From JBKBUF01 sp046290815 (lineage in GTDB: Bacteria > Bacteroidota > Bacteroidia > Cytophagales > Cytophagaceae): a stretch of 64,000 nucleotides of DNA. The notes below the pieces were generated by a model. The model was given only the letters and a program-made list of their open reading frames with translations, ran no database searches and was not told the origin of the DNA. Location: NCBI GenBank assembly GCA_046290815.1, contig JBKBUF010000014.1, positions 55,422 through 119,421 of the forward strand, in the 5' to 3' direction. Each line of letters opens with the position of its first letter. The first letter of the stretch is position 1. Positions 21,201 through 26,831 of this stretch are shown here, piece after piece. Made by a program: the position numbers and the translations under genes.

Positions 21201-21385
21201 CCACAACATAAACCACTCCTTGAAACCGACGGGCTTGTGTATACTCCGTTAGGATTGCCTGCAAGGCTGAATGTAAAGGATGGCGTAGAAGCATCGCAGG
21301 CCTGAGAAAATGCAAAGTCAACATTTAAAATCAGGACCAGTATTATTATCAATAAGCTGGACCTGTATTCCAGCGAACTCTTCAT
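9230..21385 (-). CDS. Giant T9SS type B surface protein with 37 tandem ~88-residue repeats (SprB-like adhesin)
   Basis: A 4051-residue secreted protein. Residues 1-28 are a signal peptide ending FAFSQA. Residues 29-240 are a Cys-containing N-terminal region, and residues about 245-312 form a SprB-type repeat (GGLPPYNYLWSTGETTQ). From residue 315 there are 37 tandem repeats of the pattern NAGpDqtvCa..., (S/T)GG.W, GTFsPn, Y.PS, LTLTSTGNG.C.PVsD, ITPAPT. Four or five Ig/PKD-like domains follow, then a gliding-motility-type C-terminal (CHU_C, type B) sorting domain with FRMSIFNRWGEIIF and WDGYYRGE. It is probably a cell-surface adhesin moved by the gliding machinery or anchored at the surface. 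A TPR/PD40 gene lies upstream on the same strand and a PorP/SprF gene is divergent, as expected for a type B cargo locus. The stop codon lies within the convergent eboF. Confidence 0.93.
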   Translation of the reverse strand: MKSSLEYRSSLLIIILVLILNVDFAFSQACDASTPSFTFSLAGNPNGVYTSPSVSRSGLCCGLDPNERPPIRCIEFFFTLDTGAAGIRFDIASGAIPPGSLGYQINCGPYHMVGENICLDGPGPHRLTFCKPGNNQNTYTITSIPKPSVSPPIYVSDGCIGSLTATGYQLSTIIWRSVGNNPVYNSYLSCTTACSTVVVTAQAGYPPYVDYEVSGVPLGGCNNQRVANIARVYFVTDKTATILPEDPTICYGGVTAAITAHGTGGLPPYNYLWSTGETTQTINTGVGTYTVRITDQTNCPPVYATTTVTAHPSPIIANAGPDVTSCANNPSVVLNGSVTMATGGSWSGGNGTYSPSNTSLVATYTPTAAEISAGSVRHILVTTGNGSCPASRDTTFQTILPAPIVNAGPNVTVCGNNASIQLNGSVNNATGGTWSGGSGTFYPNPNTLNAVYQPSAEEITNGTVTLTLTSTGNGFCNPVSANMTISITPAPTVDAGSDIIVCANNSVINLSGTVTIATGGQWSGGTGTFSNPNSLTSSYTPSTSEIINGVVTLTLTSTGNGQCLPVTDQVQISITPAPTVNAGSDLTVCTNNLSINLNGTVTVASGGLWSGGNGTFNPGANSLSTNYTPSETEINSGTVTLTLTSTGNGNCNPVSDQMVLTILQGPVVDAGPDQFVCENNSAVDLSATVTNATGGTWMGMGGTFSPSSNNLNTRYFPSQSEISSGFSMLTLTSTGNGLCPANSDTVFIVITAAPRAIAGPPRTICANNPTTVLNGIIQNAVTGTWSGGTGSFSPNANTLNATYTASPNDIAAGVVTLTLTANYPGCLPVSNNLTINISPAPVVDAGADRTVCQNNASVNLNGNITIATGGIWSGGTGTFSPNNTTLNATYIPSAGDLSAGNVTLTLTSTGNGNCNPVADQMVINFTPAPTVFAGVDQTICSNNSTTILNGSLSVATGGTWSGGSGTFSPNANSLNVTYIPSATEIQNGSVNLTLTTTGNGNCNPVSDQMVINFTPAPVVNPGPEQSVCANNPQVRLQGSVTVAGGGIWTGGSGTWSPANTALTVTYNPTPTEINNGFVNLTLTSTGNGNCNPVSNSVRINITPAPTINAGADQVICGSESTISLQATATVATGGTWSTSGTGTFTPSNNLISTYNITAADRTAGVLNFTITSTGHGNCLPVTDNLRISFTAAPTVNAGPDQDVCTNNLPVRLAASGSPGSWSGGAGTFSPSATAFNAVYTPTQQEIESGAVTLTFTTHQVGACNSISDQVTIVITQGPFVQAGSSQTICADRNTFALNGIVTQAQGGTWTTNGSGTFSPDANTLNANYNLSEADKAAGSVTLRLTATGQGSCSPPVYDELVLTITPAPTINAGPDRTICADASSVNLSAIVTIASGVIWTSSGTGTFAPGNNSLTVSYTPSLQDRTNGSVILTATTAGTGNCNPISDDVNITITPAPTVNAGNNQTICADRNSAAINGTVTIATGGVWTTSGSGAFTPNANSLNASYIPSNTDKISGGVNLTLTSTGNGTCQAVSHIIRLNITPQPTVNAGSAQTICADATSVGLNGSVTVATGGTWTSFGTGTFSPNANTLNASYIPSESDKNGGTVTLRLTSTGNGTCNPVTSNVIITITPAPTVDAGNDQTVCNAAGISLNGTVTVASGGIWTSSGSGTFSPNASNLDATYFPSSADTSAGSVIMTLTSTGNGLCNPVSDDVTIIIIAPVPTINAGPDKTVCTNSFPIQLEGSGNSGYWSGGQGTFYPNPHTMNASYNPTTTEIANGNITLTLTTFTNPFCAPISDQVIITIPQGPTANAGPDRTVCADNPQVGLQAITTNANSLTWSTSSGNGVFSPNATSTNTTFTPTAGQISAGSVVINLSTNNPSCLPAIDDMLLTINPAILVDAGPDQTVCADVNSITLNGQITNAIGGTWSTSGTGTFVPDANTINATYIPSQADKVFGNITLRLTSTGNGLCNAVTDQMSLIITPAPTVDAGSGTMCADGSGIQLNAQFSVANGVTWSSTGSGTFSPSLSNPSVNYTPSAGDIAAGFVYIYVITRENGTCSAVRDSIALTITPTPTVTAGDDQVICADASGINLNGTVTVATGGIWTSSGGGAFVPNNQTLNATYVPSAVDKQNGNITLTLTTTGNGECRSYSDQMQLFITPAPIVNAGTDVTVCADVAHITISGTIQNATGGTWSSNGTGSFSPNNNSLNASYAPSADDRTNGSVTLRLTSTGNGLCNPVFDEMIITITPAPTVSAGDDLTVCGDVAGVGLSANFTVASGILWSASGSGNFSPGSNSSNAIYYFSANDISSGNVTINIVTTGNGICQPVSDQMIVTITPRPTADAGLDTVCTDTPPVELRGRVTAASGGSWETLGTGTFSPNANTLHATYNPSQDDLDAGRVTLILTTTGTGDCMPVSDTTVINFITGASVNAGADQTVCANNSTVSLSGSVLTATGGIWSSSGTGTFGNPTDLQTSYIPSAADTATGFVNIILTSTGNGMCSPVRDTMRVTITRAPTVNPGPGVICNDNPTVNLSASVTIATNVIWSGNGSGIFSNPNSLTTQYTPSNDDRDAGSVVFTVTSDDNGNCLPVSETVTLLITPPPSVDAGSDMQICASNREVNINGTFQNAGGAVWSTNGTGNFTMAHSLLENIYNVTDTDTTSRSVVLTLTTTDNNGCNPASDSFTLTIVPIQIVNAGTDRTACMDASTITLDGIIHNSVSGIWTSTGSGSFNNPALNNPVYTFTNEDKDLGEVKFAFATTGNSVCAERTDSMTITFTPAPTISAGPGTICTDRSSIALSGAVTVATGAVWSTSGNGMFGPSVNQLNVTYIPSATDRSNGQVNLTITSTGNGTCQPVSQTVTLNITPAPRANAGPDRTICADADAVISGTVTGATGGVWNTTGSGSFITDPNLLTVTYRPSPDDISAADVKLYLTTTGVGSCNPVSDTMQLTITPAPAINAGDDLNVCTNQNSIALNASVSVATGGAWSSTGSGTFSPNAFNLNASYIPSATDRASAMPVTLTITSTGNGTCQPVSDNMTLSFTPMPTSNAGPDQTICADADGVNLSGVISNSSGSTWSSSGTGTFSDVLAPNASYIPSLGDKNDRLVILTLTASGNNNCPQVTSNVRINITPAPTVNAGTDQTVCADMNEVSLNGNVTVATGGTWATSGSGTFSPNANALNASYVPSDNDKTSGIPLTLTLTTTGNGTCNAVSDQMTLNINPLPTANAGPDQEICADRNRVNLTGQITIAGGGAWSSSGSGTFSPSPLTLNASYIPSNTDRNSGQVLLTLTSIAGGCVTVTDQMEITITPAPTVDAGSDQIICADAGEVVLSGSRTVSSGAIWTTSGSGIFQPAAASLTATYRPSENDIESGVVNLHLTTTGNGNCNAVTDFMVLTITPAPTADAGFDQTICADRNSVNLDGRISISTGAVWTSNGSGTFSPDASALQASYIPSDNDKTNGTVILTLTTTGNGRCRTYADDVEITITPAPTVEIVNTDYCTGLSPIPLNGTVTVATGGIWSSSGTGTFSPNPYSLTATYYPSESDLEGRRAVITFTSDGNGNCNAVATQVNLILEPLPIPVAGEDEIICRGTTTTLVSGNNQNNVNYLWSTLNGTIVSSQGIIEVTVSGDSTFILTATDYKGCSVNDTVTIYVTDPPVLNLPSHYCFAEGLVIDAAPQPSVFAGNLQWMKNDTTIAGVAEATINVISSGIYVINYNLGKCNNSDTTLITTPPTVVGTDKIICINAETTLNAESEQEVSYHWYDGNQNIGNTKQVTYTTNTNRSLIIRVFDQYGCAGNDTVEITALPIPLLNITNTTGCHGETITLDARPENIPSTITSTFEWFHNNNNLNHSQNTYEATLAGTYIVNYTVGECTNSDTAVINFNPLPVSSVRPLVKFCPEGETGILDAGNANSYLWQTGETTQKIEVSVPGTYYVRIFNQHNCSVLDSVRALEVCKPRVFLPNAIIVGGQSGMNQVDVYGAYFKNFRMSIFNRWGEIIFYTESPQLVWDGYYRGEKMPIGVYPYVVYYEGEYSEHAGPYVIEGSVTVLE
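10650..20443 (-). repeat. 37 tandem coding repeats of about 265 bp
   Basis: The stretch encodes 37 consecutive copies of one beta-rich module with mean length 264.7 bp, counted by hand from the conserved AG...C and TPAPT positions. Copies have diverged and are not near-identical at the DNA level. Copies 1-9 mostly carry C(A/G)NN and W-S-G-G-x-G-T, while copies 12-16 and 18-36 mostly carry C-A-D and W-S/T-S-x-G-x-G. Copies 11 and 17 are short and again WSGG-like. Copy 37 is the most degenerate at its start. Confidence 0.9.
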
Positions 21386-21547
21386 GGTTTAGGTGTTTGG
21401 TGTTATGCTTAGATACGTTGATTAATTTGTGCGGTTAGTCGATAGTTACTTTAATTTCATATGAAATACTGTTGTCTTCTGATAATTAAGTAAATAAAAA
21501 AATAAGTATTTTTTTTAGGGGGAAACAGGAGATTAAGTGTACTAATG

Positions 21548-23158
21548 CTATTTTTCAGGAATGAGGTAAAAATTGGTTTCGGTTTCGATAAATCCTTTTT
21601 TCTTTGTATTATCCTGTGTAATGTAAATTGGATGGTAACCTTCACAACTGATGAGGATGTCGGATTTCTTTCCTGTAGGTAGAATCATAATATATTTTCC
21701 GCTGGTTTGATTGGAGTGAAATATACCTGTTATTTCTCCGGTGATAGGATCTGTTACTTTTATGTTGGCAGCAGGAGTTTTATTATTAATGGTGTCTTTA
21801 ATTTCTCCTTTTAGTAGGATCAGGTCAACTTCAATACCCGGAAATTCTGCAGTATAAATGTCTTTGTTCCCAAATCCTTCAAGTCTAATCGAAGAAAAAA
21901 AACATTTTTTTCCGTCTGCACTCCAAGAAAAATATATATCATCATGAGCACTGTTGACAGGGAAACCAAGGTTTTCCGGTCTTGACCATTCCTGTTTTTC
22001 TTCATTAAAGTGTGAGACAAAAATGTCAAAGCCACCCATACTTTTGTGTCCGTTTGAACTAAAGTATAAAGTTTTACCATCCGGATGCAGGAACGGAGAC
22101 TCCTCATCATAAGCAGTGTTTATTTTCGGCCCCATATTTATAGGTTCCGCCCAAATTCCTTTATTGATTTGTTTTGAGTAATAAATGTCAGTACCTCCAT
22201 ATCCGCCTTCTCTGTTACTGGTGAAAAACAATATTCTGCCATCATGGGAAAAGCAAGCGCTCGATTCCCAGTATTTACTGTTTATAGTTTCAGGAAATTT
22301 TTGCGGATTACTCCAGCTCTCACCATTGTTTTCCGTGTACCATAAATCTCCTCCTGAACTTTTATTTATAAGACTCTCTTTGGTGAAACGGTATATGACG
22401 AGAATATTTCCTTCAGGAGATAAACTTATCCCTGCATCATGTCCGGCAGTATTGATGCTGTCTCCCATATTTTTTGGGGAAGACCATTCATCATTTATTT
22501 TCTCACTAAAATAAATTTCTTCATTGTATCCGTCCTCATCGTCAGTTTCTTTGTTTACGTCTCTGTTGTTTTCTCTGCTTGAGGTAAAAATTAACAGATT
22601 ATGATCTGCGGAGATAATTGGTGCGTAGTCATCATACTTTGTGTTAATTATTTCACCAAGATTGGAAATTTTAATTTCCTGCTCCTTTTGCATAAACTCT
22701 TTGCCATTGGCACACATACCTATTTCTCTCACCAGTTCAGCTATTTGCTGCAAATGTTTTTTCTTCCTTCTGTTATTCTTAATAAGATATTCATAATATT
22801 TTTCATATAGCTTTTCAGCCTCATCAAACTTGTGTAGTAAATGATTACACTTTGCGGCATTATAATATAATGTGGCAGGATATTTTTCTTCCTCTTTTAA
22901 ACATGTATTGAAATATGGCAATGCCGTTTGTATTTGATTGGTCGCCAGATAGCATATGCCTAATCTGTATATAAATTTTGGCCTTGATGGATAAATTGAA
23001 TCCAGTTTAAGGTAAAGGGGAAGAACCTTTTGAAATCTTTGTTGGCTGAAGTATAGATCGGCCTCTGATTCCAGTTTCTTCATATCCATATCCTGGGCAG
23101 ATGTAAAGTTTGCCAGGCATACAAATAGGGCTATATACACTAATCTTAGGTGTATCAA
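21548..23158 (-). CDS. Exported TPR / PD40 beta-propeller protein
   Basis: A 536-residue exported protein. A short signal peptide ends at TSAQD. TPR-like helices follow at about residues 25-140, then five PD40/TolB-like blades recognisable by SxDGxxLxFxS-type motifs (ACFSHDGRILFFTSNREG, PFLHPDGKTLYFSSNG, SWSADGKKCFFSS), then a carboxypeptidase-regulatory-like beta domain at about residues 450-530. It resembles the PD40-TPR-OmpA proteins found with T9SS and gliding loci, but it ends without the OmpA domain. The start is a TTG at 23158, chosen because it gives a good signal peptide. It sits 162 bases upstream of the giant adhesin and is divergent from a PorP/SprF gene. A role in adhesin export or assembly is inference. 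Confidence 0.82.
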   Translation of the reverse strand: MIHLRLVYIALFVCLANFTSAQDMDMKKLESEADLYFSQQRFQKVLPLYLKLDSIYPSRPKFIYRLGICYLATNQIQTALPYFNTCLKEEEKYPATLYYNAAKCNHLLHKFDEAEKLYEKYYEYLIKNNRRKKKHLQQIAELVREIGMCANGKEFMQKEQEIKISNLGEIINTKYDDYAPIISADHNLLIFTSSRENNRDVNKETDDEDGYNEEIYFSEKINDEWSSPKNMGDSINTAGHDAGISLSPEGNILVIYRFTKESLINKSSGGDLWYTENNGESWSNPQKFPETINSKYWESSACFSHDGRILFFTSNREGGYGGTDIYYSKQINKGIWAEPINMGPKINTAYDEESPFLHPDGKTLYFSSNGHKSMGGFDIFVSHFNEEKQEWSRPENLGFPVNSAHDDIYFSWSADGKKCFFSSIRLEGFGNKDIYTAEFPGIEVDLILLKGEIKDTINNKTPAANIKVTDPITGEITGIFHSNQTSGKYIMILPTGKKSDILISCEGYHPIYITQDNTKKKGFIETETNFYLIPEK

Positions 23159-23258
23159 GGTTTAGGAGTTTTTTATTGTTTTACGAAAAAATCTTTTTGT
23201 AGTTAATCTTTGTACCTTTTATTTTTTTCTGCGTATAACCGGAATAAAACGACTATTA

Positions 23259-24275
23259 ATGCAAATTAGGGGATTAACATTATTTTGTCTTCTTGTTTTC
23301 GCAAATTTGACATTTGCTCAGGATATTCAGTTTTCGCAGTATTATAACGTTCCCCTTTATCTTAACCCGGCCTTTGCGGGTAGCGCCCATAACCATAGAG
23401 CTGTTTTACATCAAAGATTGCAATGGCCAAAACTTGATGCGAAATACACCACATCCTTATTTTCATTTGATACTTATATTGAAAAATATAATAGCTCAGT
23501 AGGAATCATAGCTTACCAGGATTATCAGGGGAATAATACTATTAAGTCTTCTGAAATAGGTTTGATGTATTCTTATGAATTAAACCTTACTGGTAATATT
23601 ACTGTAAGACCGGGTATGCAATTATCATATGTTACAAGGAACACCGATTATTCATCGTTGATGTTTTCTTATCAGTTTGATAATAATGGCTTGCATACTA
23701 CCAATAATGGTTTAGGTGGAAACCGGATTCATTATGCCGATGTTTCTGCCGGTACTGTTGTATATTCGGATAATTTATTTTTATCTTTTTCCGGACACCA
23801 TCTCAATATGCCTAATCAGGCATTTATTCAGGATGTGAGCCGACTTCCGATTAAATACTCTGTGTTTGGTGGTTACAGGATAAAAATTACCTCAGATAAC
23901 GGCTATCATGATAATGACCACACATTAATACTAACACCTACTTTCCATTACAAAACTCAAGGTAAATCAGACCAGCTTGATCTTGGTTTATATGCTATGT
24001 ATGATCATTTACTAATAGGATTTTGGTACAGAGGTTTGCATGGAATAAAGCAATATGAAAGAAAGCTTCAAAACAACGAAGCGATTATCGGAATGATCGG
24101 CTACCAATACAACAACCTTGCATTTGCTTATAGCTATGATTATACTGTTTCCAGACTTGCCATTGCAAGGACCGGAGGGGCGCATGAAATAAATCTTACC
24201 TGGCTTTATAAGAAAAAGTATAAAAAGAACAAAATGAGAAGAAGATTACCTTGTCCTAACTTTTATAAAGTTTAA
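23259..24275 (+). CDS. PorP/SprF family T9SS outer membrane protein
   Basis: A 338-residue outer membrane beta-barrel protein with a signal peptide (cleavage near TFAQD) and the family opening FSQYYNVPLYLNPAFAGS. Alternating hydrophobic strands and aromatic residues continue to the C-terminus. The length is normal for PorP/SprF. In Flavobacterium, SprF is needed for secretion of the type B cargo SprB, so this protein is the likely dedicated partner of the giant type B adhesin. It is transcribed divergently from the PD40 gene, and the 100-base gap should contain both promoters. Confidence 0.9.
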   Translation: MQIRGLTLFCLLVFANLTFAQDIQFSQYYNVPLYLNPAFAGSAHNHRAVLHQRLQWPKLDAKYTTSLFSFDTYIEKYNSSVGIIAYQDYQGNNTIKSSEIGLMYSYELNLTGNITVRPGMQLSYVTRNTDYSSLMFSYQFDNNGLHTTNNGLGGNRIHYADVSAGTVVYSDNLFLSFSGHHLNMPNQAFIQDVSRLPIKYSVFGGYRIKITSDNGYHDNDHTLILTPTFHYKTQGKSDQLDLGLYAMYDHLLIGFWYRGLHGIKQYERKLQNNEAIIGMIGYQYNNLAFAYSYDYTVSRLAIARTGGAHEINLTWLYKKKYKKNKMRRRLPCPNFYKV

Positions 24276-24296
24276 AAACTTAAAACTCAAAATTCG

Positions 24297-24338
24297 AAAC
24301 TTTAAACTTTAAACTTTGAACTTTAAACTCTAAACTCC
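24297..24338 (+). repeat. Six degenerate heptamers of AAACTTT
   Basis: Immediately after the PorP/SprF gene six consecutive 7-mers read AAACTTT (three times), GAACTTT, AAACTCT and AAACTCC. They run straight into an imperfect repeat that recurs 0.85 kb downstream. Confidence 0.8.
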
Positions 24339-24385
24339 AAATCCCATTAACTTTTTCCTCCTTTCACTAGTTCTTTAAATAAGAG
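24328..24385 (+). repeat. Imperfect direct repeat, copy A
   Basis: A 58-base block, with AACTTTTTC and CACTAGTT at its core, ends just before the start of the lipoprotein gene. A related block at 25171-25226 matches at roughly three quarters of positions by eye (CAA..CCCA..AACTTTTTC..CC....CACT.GTT..AAATA). Confidence 0.6.
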
Positions 24386-24401
24386 AAAAGTGAAGAAGGA
24401 T

Positions 24402-24968
24402 ATGAAGATCGGTATAGGAATATTTCTTTTGTTAGGAATTATAATATGTTCATGTGGTTCACCTCATATGCGTGGGAGCCAGCAATTAACCACAGCAAGG
24501 CCGGGCCAAAAAGTATATACTGCTGATAATCAAAATTCATTTCATACAGGGCCTAGTTACTTTGATGAGGATTTCCCTTATCAGACAAGAGGAAGTCAGG
24601 AAGATGCTTTGGTAATGAATTCTTATGGAAGTTATCAGGTTTATTCGGAGCAATTATACAACAGGTATAATGAATATATACTTTATCCTGAGTCAGATCC
24701 ATTAGTATACAGGCCATATCCTGACACAAGAATTCACAGGGAAGACAGCATCAATTTTGCCGTACATTATCCGGTTAGAAATGCTGAGTATTACCAGCCT
24801 GAACATAATTACTATAAAAATAATGAGGTGTCTCCGGACATGGCCAATGCTTTAAGAAGACAGAGAATGTCTGCTACTGACAGGAGCTGTTGTCCTTCAG
24901 ATGTAGAAAGATTTATGAATGACGAGGGAGAAGTTTCAGGGAGAACGTGTAAGATAATTAAGAATTAA
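24402..24968 (+). CDS. Small lipoprotein of unknown function
   Basis: A 188-residue predicted lipoprotein: a short hydrophobic segment ends in ICSCGS, with the second Cys as the likely lipidation site. The mature part is polar and rich in Tyr, Asn, Pro and Asp, with no recognised domain, and includes two late Cys pairs (SCCPS and TCK). ATG at 24402 is preferred; a GTG at 24390 is also possible. The stop codon lies inside the second unit of a heptamer array, so the last residues (IKN) are encoded by repeat sequence. It is bounded by the two copies of an imperfect direct repeat. Function unknown. Confidence 0.65.
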   Translation: MKIGIGIFLLLGIIICSCGSPHMRGSQQLTTARPGQKVYTADNQNSFHTGPSYFDEDFPYQTRGSQEDALVMNSYGSYQVYSEQLYNRYNEYILYPESDPLVYRPYPDTRIHREDSINFAVHYPVRNAEYYQPEHNYYKNNEVSPDMANALRRQRMSATDRSCCPSDVERFMNDEGEVSGRTCKIIKN

Positions 24969-25067
24969 GAATTAAGAATTAAGAATTAAGAATTAAGAAT
25001 TAAGAATTAAGAATTAAGAATTAAGAATTAAGAATTAAGAATTAAGAATTAAGAATTAAGAATTAAG
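24956..25067 (+). repeat. 16 perfect tandem copies of AATTAAG
   Basis: Exactly 112 bases of an uninterrupted 7-base unit begin 13 bases before the end of the lipoprotein stop codon. The array is perfect, which suggests recent slippage expansion. Because every register contains AATTAA, changes in copy number would not extend the protein. Confidence 0.97.
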
Positions 25068-25099
25068 AAACTCTTTTTCAGAAAAAAAATAACTAATTT

Positions 25100-25130
25100 A
25101 AAACCTCATCCTGGAGGTTTTATTTTTTTA
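25100..25130 (+). terminator. Rho-independent terminator after the lipoprotein gene
   Basis: The perfect 8-bp stem AAAACCTC/GAGGTTTT with loop ATCCTG is followed by ATTTTTTTA. The 368-base gene-free stretch 24969-25336 otherwise holds the heptamer array, the second copy of the imperfect direct repeat, and a second terminator; no ORF is convincing. Confidence 0.75.
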
Positions 25131-25170
25131 TATAAGGGATCAAGTATCACTAAGTTTTAAACTTTAACAA

Positions 25171-25226
25171 CTTTAAACTTCAAGCCCACAAACTTTTTCA
25201 CCCTAACACTTGTTATAAATACGAAG
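25171..25226 (+). repeat. Imperfect direct repeat, copy B
   Basis: This is the second copy of the block described at 24328-24385, again preceded by AACTTTA-like sequence. It is followed by about 70 bases without a coding signal and then a strong terminator, so a short transcript could start here. Confidence 0.55.
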
Positions 25227-25295
25227 GGCAGAAGATGATTGGTCAGTGTAGAATGGAAGCCTTTCAAAGTCGAGATGCAAAGATCACGATTATAT

Positions 25296-25328
25296 AAACG
25301 GCACAATGAATAATTGTGCCGTTTTTTA
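25296..25328. terminator. Strong, possibly bidirectional terminator
   Basis: The 10-bp perfect stem ACGGCACAAT/ATTGTGCCGT has a 5-base loop GAATA. T-runs follow it on the plus strand; on the minus strand there is only a short T stretch. It lies 8 bases beyond the stop codon of the minus-strand hydrolase gene, so it may end that transcript as well. Confidence 0.75.
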
Positions 25329-25336
25329 TTATCTAC

Positions 25337-26101
25337 TTATTCAATTTGGATCTTTAACCCATCATAAGCAAGATGGATTCCTTCGGGTAGTTCGTGTTCC
25401 ACTTTTTTATGCAATCCCATTTTGTGACTCATGTGGATTAAATACGCTTTATCGGGTTTTAATTGCTTTAGCAAACTAACAGCTTCCTCCAATTTAAAAT
25501 GTGATATATGCTCGGTTTTTTGAAGTGCATTTAACACAATTACTTTGCTCCCTCTGATTTTTTCAATTTCTTTCTCACTTATAAAATTTGCATCAGTGAT
25601 ATAGGTAAAATCTTTAACTCTGAAACCAAATACGGGAAGCTTAAAATGCATTACTTCAATAGGTAAAAATTCAATATCCTGAATTTGAAATTTTTCATTT
25701 TTAATTTCATACAGATCCAGTGTGGGTACTCCCGGATATTTATGATCAGCAAAGATGTAGGAGAATTCTTTTTTGAGCTGTTCTAATACATTATATCTGC
25801 CATAAACAGGAATATTCTTTCCTTGTCTGAAATAATATGGCCGGATATCATCCAGACCGGCGGTATGGTCTTTGTGTTCGTGAGTAAAAATCAGGGCATC
25901 GAGATGATTAATATTTTCTCTCAAAGCCTGTATACGAAAGTCCGGGCCACTATCTATTACAAAGCTTTTTCCCTGTATTGAAATGTGAATGGAAGTCCGG
26001 AGTCTTTTGTCGCGAAAATCAAGTGAAGTACATACTTCGCAATCGCATCCTATTATTGGTATCCCCTGTGAAGTGCCGGTTCCTAAGAAGGTTACTATCA
26101 A
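25337..26101 (-). CDS. Metallo-beta-lactamase-fold hydrolase (PhnP-like)
   Basis: A 254-residue MBL-fold protein with the motif THEHKDHTAGLDD (H74, H76, D78, H79), an upstream DSGPDFR, and late histidines in VMHFKLP and IHMSHKMG. N-terminal cysteines in CDCEVC (C19, C21, C24) recall the structural Zn site of the PhnP-like group. Likely a cytosolic phosphodiesterase or related hydrolase with unknown substrate. The start overlaps the upstream 91-residue gene by four bases (ATGA type), so the two are coupled. A terminator follows directly. Confidence 0.9.
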   Translation of the reverse strand: MIVTFLGTGTSQGIPIIGCDCEVCTSLDFRDKRLRTSIHISIQGKSFVIDSGPDFRIQALRENINHLDALIFTHEHKDHTAGLDDIRPYYFRQGKNIPVYGRYNVLEQLKKEFSYIFADHKYPGVPTLDLYEIKNEKFQIQDIEFLPIEVMHFKLPVFGFRVKDFTYITDANFISEKEIEKIRGSKVIVLNALQKTEHISHFKLEEAVSLLKQLKPDKAYLIHMSHKMGLHKKVEHELPEGIHLAYDGLKIQIE

Positions 26102-26373
26102 AGTGTAAGTTCAGTTTGATTGATCTCCAGGTAAAGTTTTTTGTTTTTCTCACTAAGCCTGCTTACATCAAGCTGAACTGATCTTAGAATTTCTATAAGT
26201 GCATTGATTTTGCCTTCAACAGTAAAATATTTGTTGACAATGGCAATTTTAGTTTCTTTCAGTAAGCAATAACCGGCATGGAAATTACCTTTTTCATAGC
26301 GCAAAACATATTCAGATTCTGCGAATATATCTTCCAGCTTTGCAAGAAATGGATTAGTGTACTTGATTTGCAT
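26098..26373 (-). CDS. Small conserved-looking protein of unknown function
   Basis: A 91-residue soluble protein with no signal peptide or membrane segment. It has a mixed alpha/beta character with a conspicuous LRYEKGNFHAGYCLLKE block followed by a second half rich in Lys and Glu. I recall similar short proteins next to PhnP-like hydrolases in other Bacteroidota, but I cannot name the family. It overlaps the hydrolase gene by four bases and lies downstream of the receiver gene on the same strand, 68 bases away. Confidence 0.75.
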   Translation of the reverse strand: MQIKYTNPFLAKLEDIFAESEYVLRYEKGNFHAGYCLLKETKIAIVNKYFTVEGKINALIEILRSVQLDVSRLSEKNKKLYLEINQTELTL

Positions 26374-26441
26374 AGTCTAATTTAAATTTCATATTACCTT
26401 TCTCCAAATTCCGATGCCGTGACTTATCAACAATAGAAATA

Positions 26442-26825
26442 TTACAGTCTGTTAGTCCATTTTTTTACTGTATCGACAAGTTTGTCGAAGTCCAGTGGCT
26501 TCTGCAGATATTCGTTTATTCCTGCATCTTCGAAATCTTTGTCAGAATAATTTTTGGCATTACCTGTAATAGCAACAATAGGAACACCTGATTTGGTTTT
26601 ATCAGCAAGGTTTCTGATTTCTTTTGCACAGGTCATACCATCCATCTGAGGCATATTTATATCCATCAGGATGATATCAAATTTTTCTTTATCCAATGCT
26701 TTCAGTACATCCTTTCCGTTTTTTACACTACTGATCTGAAAGTTTTGAAATTCAAGTATTTTTTTAGTAAGGTTTTGAATTACAGAGCTGTCCTCTGCAA
26801 TCAATACTTTTTTTACGTCTGACAT
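26442..26825 (-). CDS. Single-domain response regulator (CheY-like)
   Basis: A 127-residue stand-alone receiver domain. The acidic pair is in LIAEDSS, the phospho-acceptor Asp in ILMDINMPQMDG, the Thr in VAITGNA, and the Lys in YLQKPLD. There is no output domain, so it must act by protein-protein contact or as a phosphorelay intermediate. It starts 6 bases after the hybrid histidine kinase stop codon, which makes it the probable partner of that kinase's C-terminal HPt domain. Confidence 0.92.
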   Translation of the reverse strand: MSDVKKVLIAEDSSVIQNLTKKILEFQNFQISSVKNGKDVLKALDKEKFDIILMDINMPQMDGMTCAKEIRNLADKTKSGVPIVAITGNAKNYSDKDFEDAGINEYLQKPLDFDKLVDTVKKWTNRL

Positions 26826-26831
26826 AGTTTT

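Noticed and set aside
23159..23258. Promoter box TAATCTTTG in the gap between the PD40 and PorP/SprF genes
   Set aside because: The spacing within the box is one base too long for TAnnTTTG and no -33 element is at the right distance. A promoter must be here but I cannot place it.
24956..25067. Heptamer array considered as a CRISPR remnant or origin iterons
   Set aside because: There are no spacers, the unit is only 7 bases and perfect, and no replication gene or DnaA-box cluster lies nearby.
25224..25295. Possible tRNA-Glu-like sequence (TAGAATG and GCCTTTCA resemble D and anticodon arms)
   Set aside because: The anticodon and T stems do not pair when folded by eye, so it is at most a relic. 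Resemblance is limited to short matches.
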